NCBI GenBank assembly: GCA_009783565.1
Contig: WRDF01000004.1
Coordinates: 1 to 64,000 of the forward strand
DNA: 64,000 nt
Source: Rikenellaceae bacterium
GTDB taxonomy: Bacteria > Bacteroidota > Bacteroidia > Bacteroidales > Rikenellaceae
Direction: 5' to 3'
Numbering within the stretch: position 1 is the stretch's first letter; the number at the start of each line of letters is the position of its first letter. This document shows, in pieces, positions 45,606-53,738 of this stretch. Made by a program: the position numbers and the translations under genes. Below the pieces are notes generated by a model. The model worked only from the letters and a program-made list of their open reading frames with translations. It was not told where the DNA came from and searched no databases.

Positions 45606-45694
45606 TCATTGCGGGCTTGACCCGCAATCTCTGTCCCACCGAATTGCGGCTTGGAGGTTGCAATGGCAGTTGCTCGACGAACATGCCACGCGTA

Positions 45695-46675
45695 CTAAAT
45701 CGACAGTATCTTAATGGTTTCCAGCACATTGTGGTCGATGAGTTTACTCTTTCCGATCGCTTTGACGAGGGGGACATAAACCAGCCGGTCGTCGGCAATC
45801 CCTACCATCACGTTACGCTGCCCTTCCAGCAGAGCGTTCACCGCCGCCTCGCCCATGCGGCTGGCCAGGATACGGTCGGCGGCCGTAGGCGAGCCGCCGC
45901 GCTGGATATGCCCCAGAATCGTCACGCGCACGTCATACTGCGGATATTCTCTGCGCACGCGCTCGGCCAGCCCTATCGCTCCGCCCGTAAGCTCGCTTTC
46001 GGCCACCAGAACGATGCTGCTGTTCTTCGTCGAACGAAAACCTGTCGTGAGCAACTCGCCGAACTGGTCTGTTTCAGCGGCGATTTCGGGAATTATCGCC
46101 GCCTCCGCGCCCGATGCCACTGCGCCGTACAGCGCAAGAAAACCGGCATCACGCCCCATTACCTCGACGAAAAAAATGCGCTCGTGCGACGAAGCCGTGT
46201 CACGGATTTTGTCCACCGCCTCGACTATGGTATTCAGCGCCGTGTCGTAGCCTATGGTCATATCCGTGCCGTAGAGGTCGTTGTCTATCGTGCCGGGAAT
46301 ACCCACTGCCGGAATATCGTATTCCGCCGCAAAGATGCGCGCACCGCTCAGCGAGCCGTCGCCGCCTATAACCACCAGTGCATCGATCCCCTCGCGCCGC
46401 ATTGTCTCTGCCGCCCGCTGCCGCCCTTCGGCCGTGCGGAACTCCTCGCTGCGGGCACTTTTAAGCATCGTGCCGCCCTGCTGGATTATGTTGCTCACGT
46501 CACGCGTGGTGAGCAACCGAACTTCGCCTGCGATCAGCCCCTTGTAACCGCGCATGATGCCCTTTACCGCGATGCCGTTGAAGATCGCCGTGCGCGCCAC
46601 CGCACGTATCGCCGCGTTCATACCCGGAGAATCGCCTCCCGAAGTTAGTATTCCGATACAACTGATATTATGCAT
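45695..46675 (-). CDS. pfkA: ATP-dependent 6-phosphofructokinase
   Basis: PfkA phosphorylates fructose 6-phosphate to fructose 1,6-bisphosphate, the committed step of glycolysis. The 326 residues include [32 protein letters not shown] (Gly instead of Asp at the key position, indicating ATP rather than pyrophosphate use), [39 protein letters not shown] and [26 protein letters not shown] 46675 is the conserved start; a longer frame to 46720 is less likely. Confidence 0.94.
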   Translation of the reverse strand: MHNISCIGILTSGGDSPGMNAAIRAVARTAIFNGIAVKGIMRGYKGLIAGEVRLLTTRDVSNIIQQGGTMLKSARSEEFRTAEGRQRAAETMRREGIDALVVIGGDGSLSGARIFAAEYDIPAVGIPGTIDNDLYGTDMTIGYDTALNTIVEAVDKIRDTASSHERIFFVEVMGRDAGFLALYGAVASGAEAAIIPEIAAETDQFGELLTTGFRSTKNSSIVLVAESELTGGAIGLAERVRREYPQYDVRVTILGHIQRGGSPTAADRILASRMGEAAVNALLEGQRNVMVGIADDRLVYVPLVKAIGKSKLIDHNVLETIKILSI

Positions 46676-46763
46676 GTGTTCGATAGATTTTACTACAATT
46701 TTACAGATAATTCGTGACAAATGCCGTTATCGAACAGTATTTTCGAATTTTTTACGCGCATCG

Positions 46764-46794
46764 CTTGCAGATTAAAAAACTTTACTTACCTTTG
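46764..46794 (+). promoter_or_regulatory. Promoter of tRNA-Glu and rpsT
   Basis: CTTG at 46764-46767, a 19-nt spacer and TACCTTTG at 46787-46794: a near-perfect TTTG/TAnnTTTG promoter 24 nt before the tRNA. Confidence 0.8.
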
Positions 46795-46818
46795 CATCGC
46801 ATTTTTCCGCAAAAATAA

Positions 46819-46890
46819 GGCCCATTCGTCTATCGGTTAGGACGCAAGATTTTCATTCTTGAAAGAGGAGTTCGATTCTCCTATGGGCTA
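46819..46890 (+). tRNA. tRNA-Glu (TTC anticodon)
   Basis: The cloverleaf is complete: acceptor GGCCCAT/ATGGGCT, D-stem GTCT/GGAC, anticodon stem CAAGA/TCTTG around loop TTTTCAT (anticodon TTC), and T-stem AGGAG/CTCCT with loop TTCGATT. There is no encoded CCA. It is probably transcribed with rpsT. Confidence 0.96.
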
Positions 46891-46912
46891 CAATACAAGA
46901 GAATAAATAAAC

Positions 46913-47164
46913 ATGGCAAACCATCAGTCAGCAAAAAAACGGATACGTCAAACGGAAACACGCCGTCTTCGCAACCGCTATTATCACAAAACTACGCGCA
47001 ACGCAGTGAGAGCGCTCCGCAGCACAACGGACAAAACTGCCGCCGAAACGTTGTTGCCGAAAGTCACGGCGATGCTCGATAAGCTCGCCAAGCGTAACGT
47101 GATTCACAAGAACAAGGCCGCGAACCTCAAAAGCAGCCTCCAAGTACAGGTGAACCACCTCTAA
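46913..47164 (+). CDS. rpsT: 30S ribosomal protein S20
   Basis: S20 binds the 16S rRNA body early in 30S assembly. The 83-residue basic protein starts [36 protein letters not shown] and ends [26 protein letters not shown], the normal family pattern. It lies 22 nt after tRNA-Glu and is followed by a strong terminator. Confidence 0.96.
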   Translation: MANHQSAKKRIRQTETRRLRNRYYHKTTRNAVRALRSTTDKTAAETLLPKVTAMLDKLAKRNVIHKNKAANLKSSLQVQVNHL

Positions 47165-47183
47165 GAAAGGGGGTCGGCGGGAT

Positions 47184-47219
47184 GCACACGCGTGTGCTTT
47201 TTCACTATCGGAATGACAA
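47184..47219 (+). repeat. Gene-end repeat after rpsT
   Basis: GCACACGCGTGTGC, then TTTTTCACTATCGGAATGACA; the middle is diverged but the CGGAATGACA end is kept. It starts 20 nt after the stop codon. Confidence 0.65.
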
Positions 47220-47242
47220 ATTTGTGTAAATAATAGACCATA

Positions 47243-47283
47243 AAAATGGGTTCGTCTTTCGGACGAACCCATTTTATTTTTTC
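47243..47283. terminator. Terminator of rpsT
   Basis: A 14-bp stem (47243-47256 with 47262-47275) is followed by ATTTTTTCC; it is also usable from the other strand. Confidence 0.9.
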
Positions 47284-47309
47284 CATTACGATCATCTCTG
47301 AAAGACCGG

Positions 47310-47325
47310 ATGTCACGCGCGCATG
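47310..47325 (-). repeat. Gene-end repeat, degenerate copy after the TPR gene
   Basis: Directly after the TAG on the minus strand: CATGCGCGCGTGACAT, alternating purine/pyrimidine. Confidence 0.5.
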
Positions 47326-48054
47326 CTACATTTGTCCTGCCGCGCCCATGTATTTCTCGATGTCGCGCGCCTCGAAGCTCGCCGGATATTCGTCCAGAAT
47401 ACGCTGGAAAGCATTCATGGCTTCTGCCGGACGGTTAGCCGACAGATGGACCAAACCCATCTTTTTCAGATAATAAGGCGAGGTCATCAAATTTTCGCCG
47501 ATACGCACCGCACGCTCGTACATTTCGACTGCGCGATCCAACTCGTTTCTCTGCACGTGTATATCGCCGCGCAGCCCGAAGTTCTGGGCGTTCACGATGT
47601 GCGCCGGAATGCCACGCACTCTGCGGTAACGCTCCAAATACTCCATCGCGCTGTCGAAATCGCCGAGTTTCACGAAACACAGCCCGGCATAGTGGCGTGC
47701 GATATTACCCTGCGGCGTCGAGCCGTAATGCGCTATGACGTCGAGAAATCCGAGATTATTGCCGTCACCGTGCAAGGCCACTTCATACATTTCCTGCGCA
47801 AGGTTTTGCTGTGCCACGAACATTGCCGCCGCCGCCCGCTCGCCGCGACCGGCAAGATATAGATGTTTATATGCAAAATATCCACCCACTACGAGCACGA
47901 GGACAAGCACCACCGTGAGCAACGATTTGCCGTTTCGGTGTAAGAAATCTTCGGTGCGTCCGAGCGCGTTGTTCATCTTTACTTCGATCTCCTGCTGCTG
48001 CGCCGCAGGTTTTGCGAGTGTCTTCGAAGTCGGTTTTCCTTTCTGTGTTGCCAT
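47326..48054 (-). CDS. TPR protein with one membrane anchor
   Basis: The 242-residue protein has a basic/Gln-rich N-terminus (residues 1-43), one membrane helix (about 45-67, SLLTVVLVLVLVVGGYFAYKHLYLA) and a periplasmic or cytoplasmic TPR-like array (GNIARHYAGLCFVKLGDFDSAMEYLERY; NFGLRGDIHVQRNELDRAVEMYERAVRIGE; YYLKKMGLVHLSANRPAEAMNAFQRILDEYP). It resembles YfgM/BamD-type helpers in layout. ATG 48054 is the natural start; upstream sequence in frame is the divergent recF promoter. The box TACTTTTG (48092-48085) precedes it. Confidence 0.82.
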   Translation of the reverse strand: MATQKGKPTSKTLAKPAAQQQEIEVKMNNALGRTEDFLHRNGKSLLTVVLVLVLVVGGYFAYKHLYLAGRGERAAAAMFVAQQNLAQEMYEVALHGDGNNLGFLDVIAHYGSTPQGNIARHYAGLCFVKLGDFDSAMEYLERYRRVRGIPAHIVNAQNFGLRGDIHVQRNELDRAVEMYERAVRIGENLMTSPYYLKKMGLVHLSANRPAEAMNAFQRILDEYPASFEARDIEKYMGAAGQM

Positions 48055-48084
48055 ATCTTTTTCTGTTCTTTTCGGTTTAACGGA

Positions 48085-48092
48085 CAAAAGTA
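48085..48092 (-). promoter_or_regulatory. -7 box for the TPR gene
   Basis: TACTTTTG on the minus strand, 30 nt before ATG 48054. Confidence 0.55.
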
Positions 48093-48134
48093 CATCTTTT
48101 TTCCGGAATACCCGAAAAACCCGTAGAATTTCCG

Positions 48135-48142
48135 TAATTTTG
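48135..48142 (+). promoter_or_regulatory. -7 box for recF
   Basis: TAATTTTG on the plus strand; the start would fall at or near the ATG (48149), so the mRNA may have little or no leader. Confidence 0.5.
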
Positions 48143-48148
48143 ACAATT

Positions 48149-49261
48149 ATGTTCCTTAAAAAATTATCGGCACTCAACTTTAAGAATCTAGTGCAGGCGG
48201 AACTGGCGTTCGACAAGCGGATCAACTGTCTGGTGGGCGGTAACGGCGCGGGCAAGACCAATGTCATGGATGCCGTTTACTATCTGTCGATGTGCCGCAG
48301 TGCGTTGGCCATGACCGACGGGCAGAGCGTGCGGCACGGCACGGATTTCTTTGTCCTCGACGGCGAATATATCTCCGACGGCGGGCGGGCGGAGCACGTG
48401 GTGTGCTCGTTCCGGCGCGGCGACGGCAAGGCGCTGAAACGCAACGGTAAAGAATACGAGCGCCTGTCGGAACATATCGGTCTCGTACCGGTGGTGATCG
48501 TCTCGCCTGCCGACACCGCGCTGGTGAACGAGGCGGCCGAAGAGCGCCGCCGATGGCTGAACGCGTTCCTTTCGCAGCTGGACAAGACCTATTTGGCTGC
48601 TATCGTGCGTTATAACCATATACTCGGCGAGCGTAACCGGCTGCTTAAAAGTGCGTTTTCGCAGGACATCCTGGCGATTCTCGATATGCAGCTCGCGGAG
48701 GCGGGCGAGACGATCCACCGCTGCCGAGCGCAGATTGCCGAGCGGTTATCGCCGCACGTGGCGGAGTTCTACCGCGCGCTATCCGACGACGCCGAGCAAG
48801 TGGAATTGCACTATCACTCTGAACTTAACGATACGCCGTTTGCCGACATTCTCGCAGCCTCGCATGAGCGCGACCGCGTAATGCAGTTCACCACCTGCGG
48901 CATCCACCGCGACGACCTTCGGATGCGCATAGGCGGCCATGCGCTACGCAAATACGGCTCGCAGGGGCAGCAGAAGTCCTTTCTTATCGCACTGAAACTG
49001 GCGCAGTGGGCGATCATCGCCGAGCACACGGGCGAGCGACCACTGCTTCTACTGGACGACCTGTTCGACAAACTCGACGGGCGGCGTGTCGAGCGATTGT
49101 TGGCGCTTGTCTCGCGCGGCGACTTCGGCCAGATATTTATCACGGACTGCAACCGCGAACGCCTCACAGCGACGCTCTCTGCGGCCGGTGAAGATTACAC
49201 GCTGTTCGATGTGAGGGACGGTGAGGTAACATGCGCATGCGCTACCCAGCCTGCCGGATAA
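48149..49261 (+). CDS. recF: DNA replication/repair protein RecF
   Basis: RecF loads RecA at gaps during repair. The 370-residue SMC-like ATPase has Walker A GGNGAGKTNVMDAVYYL (about 30-40), the ABC signature KYGSQGQQKSFLIALKLAQW, and Walker B PLLLLDDLFDKLD. ATG 48149 begins the family start (MFLKKLSALNFKNL). The last residues (CACATQPAG) come from the gene-end repeat, which also provides the TAA stop. It is followed by a DciA-like gene, a common Bacteroidota pairing. Confidence 0.95.
   Translation: MFLKKLSALNFKNLVQAELAFDKRINCLVGGNGAGKTNVMDAVYYLSMCRSALAMTDGQSVRHGTDFFVLDGEYISDGGRAEHVVCSFRRGDGKALKRNGKEYERLSEHIGLVPVVIVSPADTALVNEAAEERRRWLNAFLSQLDKTYLAAIVRYNHILGERNRLLKSAFSQDILAILDMQLAEAGETIHRCRAQIAERLSPHVAEFYRALSDDAEQVELHYHSELNDTPFADILAASHERDRVMQFTTCGIHRDDLRMRIGGHALRKYGSQGQQKSFLIALKLAQWAIIAEHTGERPLLLLDDLFDKLDGRRVERLLALVSRGDFGQIFITDCNRERLTATLSAAGEDYTLFDVRDGEVTCACATQPAG
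49229..49261 (+). repeat. Gene-end repeat forming the recF C-terminus
   Basis: ACATGCGCATGCGC, then TACCCAGCCTGCCGGATAA. It supplies the TAA stop of recF. Confidence 0.85.
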
Positions 49262-49279
49262 TAATGCTATAAAACCTTT

Positions 49280-49573
49280 ATGCGAAAAACCGTTCCGATG
49301 AGTTTCGGCCAGCTGTGGGCAGAATTTCTGCAACAGAACCCGACCGCGCAACGCCGCCTTGCCGAGGCGCGCGTGGCGGAAGTGTGGCCCGAACTTGTGG
49401 GACAGGCCGTCGCCGCACATACCACGTCGATCTCCGTAGAGAAAGGCGTGATGTACGTGCGGCTCTCGTCGTCCGTCGCGCGCAACGCTATCTTCATGCG
49501 CCGCGAGGAGTTGAAAGATGCGGTAAACGCTGCCGTCGGCACGCGCGTGGTAAATGTCGTGATAGTCAAATGA
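49280..49573 (+). CDS. DUF721 protein, DciA-like
   Basis: This 97-residue DUF721 protein begins MRKTVPMSFGQLWAEFLQQNPTAQRRLAEARVAEVWPELVGQAVAAHTTSISVEKGVMYVRLSSSVARNAIFMRREELKDAVNAAVGTRVVNVVIVK, with the KH-like fold of DciA. DciA is thought to load the replicative helicase where DnaC or DnaI is missing. Its place right after recF supports a replication or repair role. It has only the KH domain, with no C-terminal extension. A GC-rich alternating stretch follows the stop codon. Confidence 0.88.
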   Translation: MRKTVPMSFGQLWAEFLQQNPTAQRRLAEARVAEVWPELVGQAVAAHTTSISVEKGVMYVRLSSSVARNAIFMRREELKDAVNAAVGTRVVNVVIVK

Positions 49574-49588
49574 CGCGTACGCACATGC
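49574..49588 (+). repeat. Gene-end alternating stretch after the DUF721 gene
   Basis: CGCGTACGCACATGC follows the TGA at 49571-49573 directly; the hairpin element 49603-49723 starts 15 nt later. Confidence 0.5.
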
Positions 49589-49602
49589 AGGGCCCCGGTT
49601 TC

Positions 49603-49723
49603 GTCATTGCGAGGGCTGTAAAGCCCAAAGCAATCCAGCAATAAAAGTATTGGTGAAAGTCGGATTGCTTCGCCGTTCAGGCTCGCAATGACGGCAGAGA
49701 TTGCGGGTCTGACCCGCAATGAC
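49603..49723. repeat. GTCAT-ended hairpin element after the DUF721 gene
   Basis: Left GTCATTGCGAGGGCTG, right GGCTCGCAATGAC, imperfect arms (49603-49692), then a second short GCGGGTCTGACCCGC hairpin ending CAATGAC. Confidence 0.8.
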
Positions 49724-49744
49724 AAAGTATTTGCGTACGCGCGG

Positions 49745-50155
49745 CTATTTTTTCTCTTTTGCCTTCCGTCTCTTTTTCCACCAGCTGAGGAAAATCCAGA
49801 TACAATACAAAACAAACAGTATCGAGACCGTAAGTCTTATCAGGAATTGATTCCGGGCGAAAAAGTCCACGACAGATGCGTAGTTCGTCCAAAGTAAAAT
49901 ACCGGCGATAGCAACGACAGCCAATGCAGTCGCATAGGTTACGACAGCGCGTTTTCTTTGACTTTCGTGAATCCGTTTTCGGCGGAGAATAACCAAAATC
50001 AGAAATACCAGCGGCAGGATAATCGACACCAGATAAGTATTTCTCACAATAAATTCGACATCGTGCGAAAAAGTTTGAAATACGAACAGCCCGATAAGCC
50101 ACACGATCATGGTCAAAGAAAGCCCTGCCAGAAGTCCTTTCAACGTATTTTTCAT
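49745..50155 (-). CDS. Uncharacterised four-helix membrane protein
   Basis: This 136-residue protein has four hydrophobic helices (about 6-28, 42-60, 73-93, 107-127) and basic ends (KKRRKAKEKK). No family was recognised. It is 17 nt from the M3 peptidase start... on the same strand, downstream of it in reading order... so it could be co-transcribed. The DNA is lower in GC than its neighbours. It is longer than a toxin and shows no toxin hallmark. Confidence 0.6.
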   Translation of the reverse strand: MKNTLKGLLAGLSLTMIVWLIGLFVFQTFSHDVEFIVRNTYLVSIILPLVFLILVILRRKRIHESQRKRAVVTYATALAVVAIAGILLWTNYASVVDFFARNQFLIRLTVSILFVLYCIWIFLSWWKKRRKAKEKK

Positions 50156-50172
50156 ATTGTTTTAGATTTATA

Positions 50173-52206
50173 TTACGACATTTTTCTTATCAACGCTTCG
50201 ACCGATGGAGGTCGGCCTCGAAAACGCTCGTACAGAACCATCGGCGGCTCTGAACCTCCGGGTGCAAGCATGTTGTCGCGAAACGAGCGGGCCGTCACGC
50301 GGTCGAATATCCCGCGCTGCTCGAACAGGGAAAAAGCATCGGCATCCAGCACCTCCGCCCACTTGTAGCCATAATACCCCGCAGCGTATCCTCCCGCAAA
50401 GATATGAGCGAACGACGTGGACATGCACACACCGCCCACGCGCGGCAGAATAGCCGTCGGGACCGTCGCTGCGGTCTCGAACGCGCCCGGATCGATGTCA
50501 TCCGACACAGGCGCGCTGAGCGTGTGCCACGCCATGTCGAGCATCCCGTAGGACAACTGCACGACATTCTGATACGCGGCCATGAACTTTTTCGAGCGCC
50601 GTATGTTGGCCACGAGTTCTGAGGGTATTTGCTCACCCGCCACCGAGCGCGCCCACATATCGAGGAACTCTCTCTCGGTCGCCCAATTTTCAAGGATCTG
50701 CGACGGCAGCTCCACAAAGTCGCGGTAGACGCTCGTGCCGGTGAGCGAGGCATACCGCCCGCGCGCGAAAATGCCGTGCAACGCATGTCCGAACTCGTGG
50801 AGCAGTGTTTCGAGTTCGCGGAACGACAGGCGAGCCTGACTGCCGCCCGACGGTTTACCGAAATTAAAACAGCACGAAACGAGCGGTCTGACTTCGCGGC
50901 CGTCGGCCGTGAAGAACATCGGCCGGAATTCGGTCATCCATGCCCCGCCCTGCTTCGACGGCCGCGCATAATAGTCCATATAGAGCACTGCCAGCAGGCT
51001 ACCGTCAGCATCGAAAACTTCGAACGCGCGCACGTCGGGATGATAGACCTCTATGCTTTCGCTGCGCCTTAACGATATGCCGAAAAGCCGCTCGGCGAGT
51101 TCGAACACTCCGCGCTCGGCATCGTCAAGACCCACATACCGCCTGATCTCCTCGTCGCTCACGTTATAATGCGCGGCACGGTATTTCTCTATATAATAAG
51201 GTATGTCCCACTGCCTCACCTCAGCGCCACCATGTACGGCGGCAAAACGCCCTATCTCGCGAAGTTCCTCTTCGGCGTGCGTTTTGGTGGAGACGAGCAA
51301 TTCGTCGATGAACCCTTCGACCACCGTCGTACTCCCCGCCATACTCTCTTCGAGCGTATAATCCGCCCAAGTCGCATAACCGAGCAATCGGGCAAGCTCC
51401 ACGCGCAGCGACGCGATCCGCCGCACGGCCTCGCGGTTGTCCTCCGCCCCATCCGCGTAGCATAACGTGAGGCGTGCGCGCCAGAGTTTTTCTTTCAGCT
51501 CACGGTCGGCGGAGTGCATCATAAACGCCTCGAAATCTGCCGGTTGCAGCGTTGCCATCCATCCGTCCGCGCCGCGCCGTGCCGCTTCTTCGGCCATGCT
51601 GCGCCGCAGGTCGGCAGGCAGGTCGGCAATACGCGCCTCGTCCGTCGGCGCGATATGCAGCCCATAGGCGTTCGTCGCCGCCCTTACACGCTGGGCAAAC
51701 AATAACGACAACTGCCCCAACTCGGTCGTAAGCGCACGGTAACGCTCCTTGCCCGTCTCGTCCAACCCTGTTCCGCTGCGCACGAAACCGCGATAGGTTT
51801 TTTCCAGCAGCATCGCCTGTTCGGGCGTATATTCGCGCGCGTCGCGCGCCTCCCATACCGCCCGCACACGCCCGAACAGCGCGGCGTTAAGGCTTATGTC
51901 GTTCGCCACTTCGGTCAGCATCGGCTGCACCTCGTTGGCCACCGCCTCCATCTCGTCGCTCGTATCGGCGTGATTAAGGGCGAAAAATATGCTCTCTATG
52001 CCATGCAACAGCGCGCCGCTTTGCTCCAAAGCCTCGACGGTGTTCTCGAACGTCGGCGTTTGTGTGTTGTCGGTGATAGCATTCACTTCATTTCGCAGCC
52101 GTGCAATTCCCTCTTCAAAAGCGGGCATATAGTGTTCAAGCCCGATGCCCGCGAACGGCGGTGTACCGTGCAGCGTCGCAAAATCGTGCAATAAAGGGTT
52201 TTTCAT
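50173..52206 (-). CDS. M3-family peptidase, peptidyl-dipeptidase Dcp-like
   Basis: The 677-residue zinc peptidase belongs to family M3 (oligopeptidase A/Dcp). The active site LLHEFGHALHGI gives the HEXXH pair, and the third ligand Glu follows in SRDFVELPSQILENWATE-type sequence (VYRDFVELPSQILENW). N-terminal alpha-helical lobes (about 1-180) bind substrate. There is no signal peptide; these enzymes recycle cytoplasmic or imported peptides. Length is normal for Dcp (about 680). The gene stands alone behind a GTCAT element (52225-52343). Confidence 0.93.
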   Translation of the reverse strand: MKNPLLHDFATLHGTPPFAGIGLEHYMPAFEEGIARLRNEVNAITDNTQTPTFENTVEALEQSGALLHGIESIFFALNHADTSDEMEAVANEVQPMLTEVANDISLNAALFGRVRAVWEARDAREYTPEQAMLLEKTYRGFVRSGTGLDETGKERYRALTTELGQLSLLFAQRVRAATNAYGLHIAPTDEARIADLPADLRRSMAEEAARRGADGWMATLQPADFEAFMMHSADRELKEKLWRARLTLCYADGAEDNREAVRRIASLRVELARLLGYATWADYTLEESMAGSTTVVEGFIDELLVSTKTHAEEELREIGRFAAVHGGAEVRQWDIPYYIEKYRAAHYNVSDEEIRRYVGLDDAERGVFELAERLFGISLRRSESIEVYHPDVRAFEVFDADGSLLAVLYMDYYARPSKQGGAWMTEFRPMFFTADGREVRPLVSCCFNFGKPSGGSQARLSFRELETLLHEFGHALHGIFARGRYASLTGTSVYRDFVELPSQILENWATEREFLDMWARSVAGEQIPSELVANIRRSKKFMAAYQNVVQLSYGMLDMAWHTLSAPVSDDIDPGAFETAATVPTAILPRVGGVCMSTSFAHIFAGGYAAGYYGYKWAEVLDADAFSLFEQRGIFDRVTARSFRDNMLAPGGSEPPMVLYERFRGRPPSVEALIRKMS

Positions 52207-52224
52207 TTATTGAATCGTATTATT

Positions 52225-52343
52225 GTCATTGCGGACCCCGAGCCGCAATCTCATCAGTCGTCACTGCGAGCCTGAAAGGCGAAGTAATCCAGTGTCCTTA
52301 AATTTTGCTGGATTGCTTCAGATCTGATGACCCTCGCAATGAC
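52225..52343. repeat. GTCAT-ended hairpin element between the M3 peptidase gene and hpf
   Basis: Left GTCATTGCGGACCCCG, an inner GTCACTGCGAGCCTGAAAGG copy, and right CTCGCAATGAC. The right end is followed by GCACGTGTGG, an alternating stretch abutting the hpf stop. Confidence 0.75.
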
Positions 52344-52353
52344 GCACGTGTGG

Positions 52354-52650
52354 CTACTTCCCGAACCTCTCCTTATGCCGCTCGATCTGTTTTTTAAGAG
52401 CTTCGACGGATTCGTCCACAGCCTCCTCGAACGTCGTGGCGCGCTGCTCTGCGACCAGATCGTTGCCGGGCACATTCAGGATCGCCGTGACCACCTTATT
52501 CCCTTTTTCATGGTCTTTATCCACTTTCAATATCACCTCTGCGCCGACTGCGTCTTCTACAAAGCGTCCCAGCTTTGCGAACTTGGCATTGATAAAATCG
52601 ATCAACTTCTTGTCGGCATCGAATTTCACGGACTGGATCTGTACGTTCAT
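52354..52650 (-). CDS. hpf: Ribosome hibernation promoting factor
   Basis: The short (98-residue) HPF binds the 30S A/P sites to hold ribosomes in an inactive state in starvation. It starts MNVQIQSVKFDADKKLIDFINAKFAKLGRFVEDAVGAEVILKVDKDHEKGNKVVTAILNVPGNDLVAEQRATTFEEAVDESVEALKKQIERHKERF, the classic beta-alpha-beta-beta-beta-alpha pattern. It lacks the C-terminal dimerisation domain of the long form. It lies 20 nt after the xer gene on the same strand, a pairing common in Bacteroidota. Confidence 0.94.
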   Translation of the reverse strand: MNVQIQSVKFDADKKLIDFINAKFAKLGRFVEDAVGAEVILKVDKDHEKGNKVVTAILNVPGNDLVAEQRATTFEEAVDESVEALKKQIERHKERFGK

Positions 52651-52670
52651 AGCTCCTGATGTTTTTAAGG

Positions 52671-53582
52671 TTATTCTTTATTTTTCTCGCGCCCGCGCGG
52701 ATGCGCCGTGCGGTATACCTCGCGAAGGCGCGCGATGCTGTTATGGGTGTAGACCTGTGTCGCGCCTAAGGATGCATGGCCCAGCATCTCCTGAATCTCA
52801 CGCATGTCGGCGCCGCCGTCGAGCATATGCGTTGCGAACGTGTGGCGCAGCACATGCGGGCTGCGCTTGCCCTGCACACCGAGCCGCGTAAGTTCGTCGT
52901 GCACGATGCGATAAGTTTCGGTGCGTGACATGGGGCGTCCTTTTCTGCTTAAAAATAGATGATTTTCCGGTGATGCGCAAATTTTTTCGCCATAAATTTC
53001 ATCCAAATACGCCACGACCCGCTCACGGGCATACTCGACCAACGGCATTACGCGCTCCTTGCCGCCTTTGCCGCGCACGCGCAATTCGTGCATACCGTCG
53101 GAGAAATCATTAAGACGTATATCCAACAACTCTGCCAGACGCATGCCGGTAGTGTAAAAAAGCACTATCACCAACTCATTTCGGCGCGCCGTGGCGTCAT
53201 CGTCAGGCGCATGGCTCACGTCTTCCATCACCTCGCCCATTTTCGCCTCCGCGATCCACGACGGCAGACGCTTCGGCAAACGCTGGCTGCCGATATTTTG
53301 CATCGGATCGCGCGTAATGGCATCGGTTTTGCGCAGCCAACGAAAGAACGATCTCAGCGCACTGGTCATACGGTTAACCGTCGCCGCCGACAGACCGCCT
53401 TCCGACAGCGACACTATCCAGCGGCGGATGTCGTCCGGCGTTATGAGCTGCGCGTCGAACTTCGCTTCGTCGATCCCCGCATGGGCGAAAAACCGTTTTA
53501 CGTCGCGCTCGTAGTTACTCGCCGTGTGCTCGGAATATCGCCTCTCGGCGCGGATGTATGTAAGAAAGCGACCTATGATCAT
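52671..53582 (-). CDS. Tyrosine recombinase XerC/XerD
   Basis: The 303-residue recombinase resolves chromosome dimers at dif. N-terminal SAM-like domain SEHTASNYERDVKRFF..., catalytic Arg in TTGMRLAELLDIRLNDF, a Lys in RVRGKGGKERVMPL, HVLRHTFATHML (His/Arg), and GHASLGATQVYTHN with the nucleophile Tyr. The box TATCTTTG (53598-53591) lies only 9 nt before ATG, so the transcript may be leaderless. It is the housekeeping type, not a mobile-element integrase. A strict C/D choice is not possible. Confidence 0.92.
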   Translation of the reverse strand: MIIGRFLTYIRAERRYSEHTASNYERDVKRFFAHAGIDEAKFDAQLITPDDIRRWIVSLSEGGLSAATVNRMTSALRSFFRWLRKTDAITRDPMQNIGSQRLPKRLPSWIAEAKMGEVMEDVSHAPDDDATARRNELVIVLFYTTGMRLAELLDIRLNDFSDGMHELRVRGKGGKERVMPLVEYARERVVAYLDEIYGEKICASPENHLFLSRKGRPMSRTETYRIVHDELTRLGVQGKRSPHVLRHTFATHMLDGGADMREIQEMLGHASLGATQVYTHNSIARLREVYRTAHPRGREKNKE

Positions 53583-53590
53583 TTACGATA

Positions 53591-53598
53591 CAAAGATA
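53591..53598 (-). promoter_or_regulatory. -7 box for the xer gene
   Basis: TATCTTTG on the minus strand, 8 nt before the ATG at 53582; predicts a start at or a few bases before the codon. Confidence 0.6.
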
Positions 53599-53738
53599 AG
53601 CATAAGTAGACACAATAAAATGCCCCGTGCAGCGTTTGTAAAGCATATATTTTAAGGATTCTGCGCTATCTCTGCGCTATCGGGTATTAGGATCGGTCTA
53701 TACTTTTTTATTATAGAAAACTTCAAAACGGGAACTTT

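Noticed and set aside
52671-53582. Integrase of a mobile element
   Set aside because: The sequence is XerC/XerD-like, is next to hpf as in other Bacteroidota, and has no flanking attachment sites, tRNA or mobile genes.
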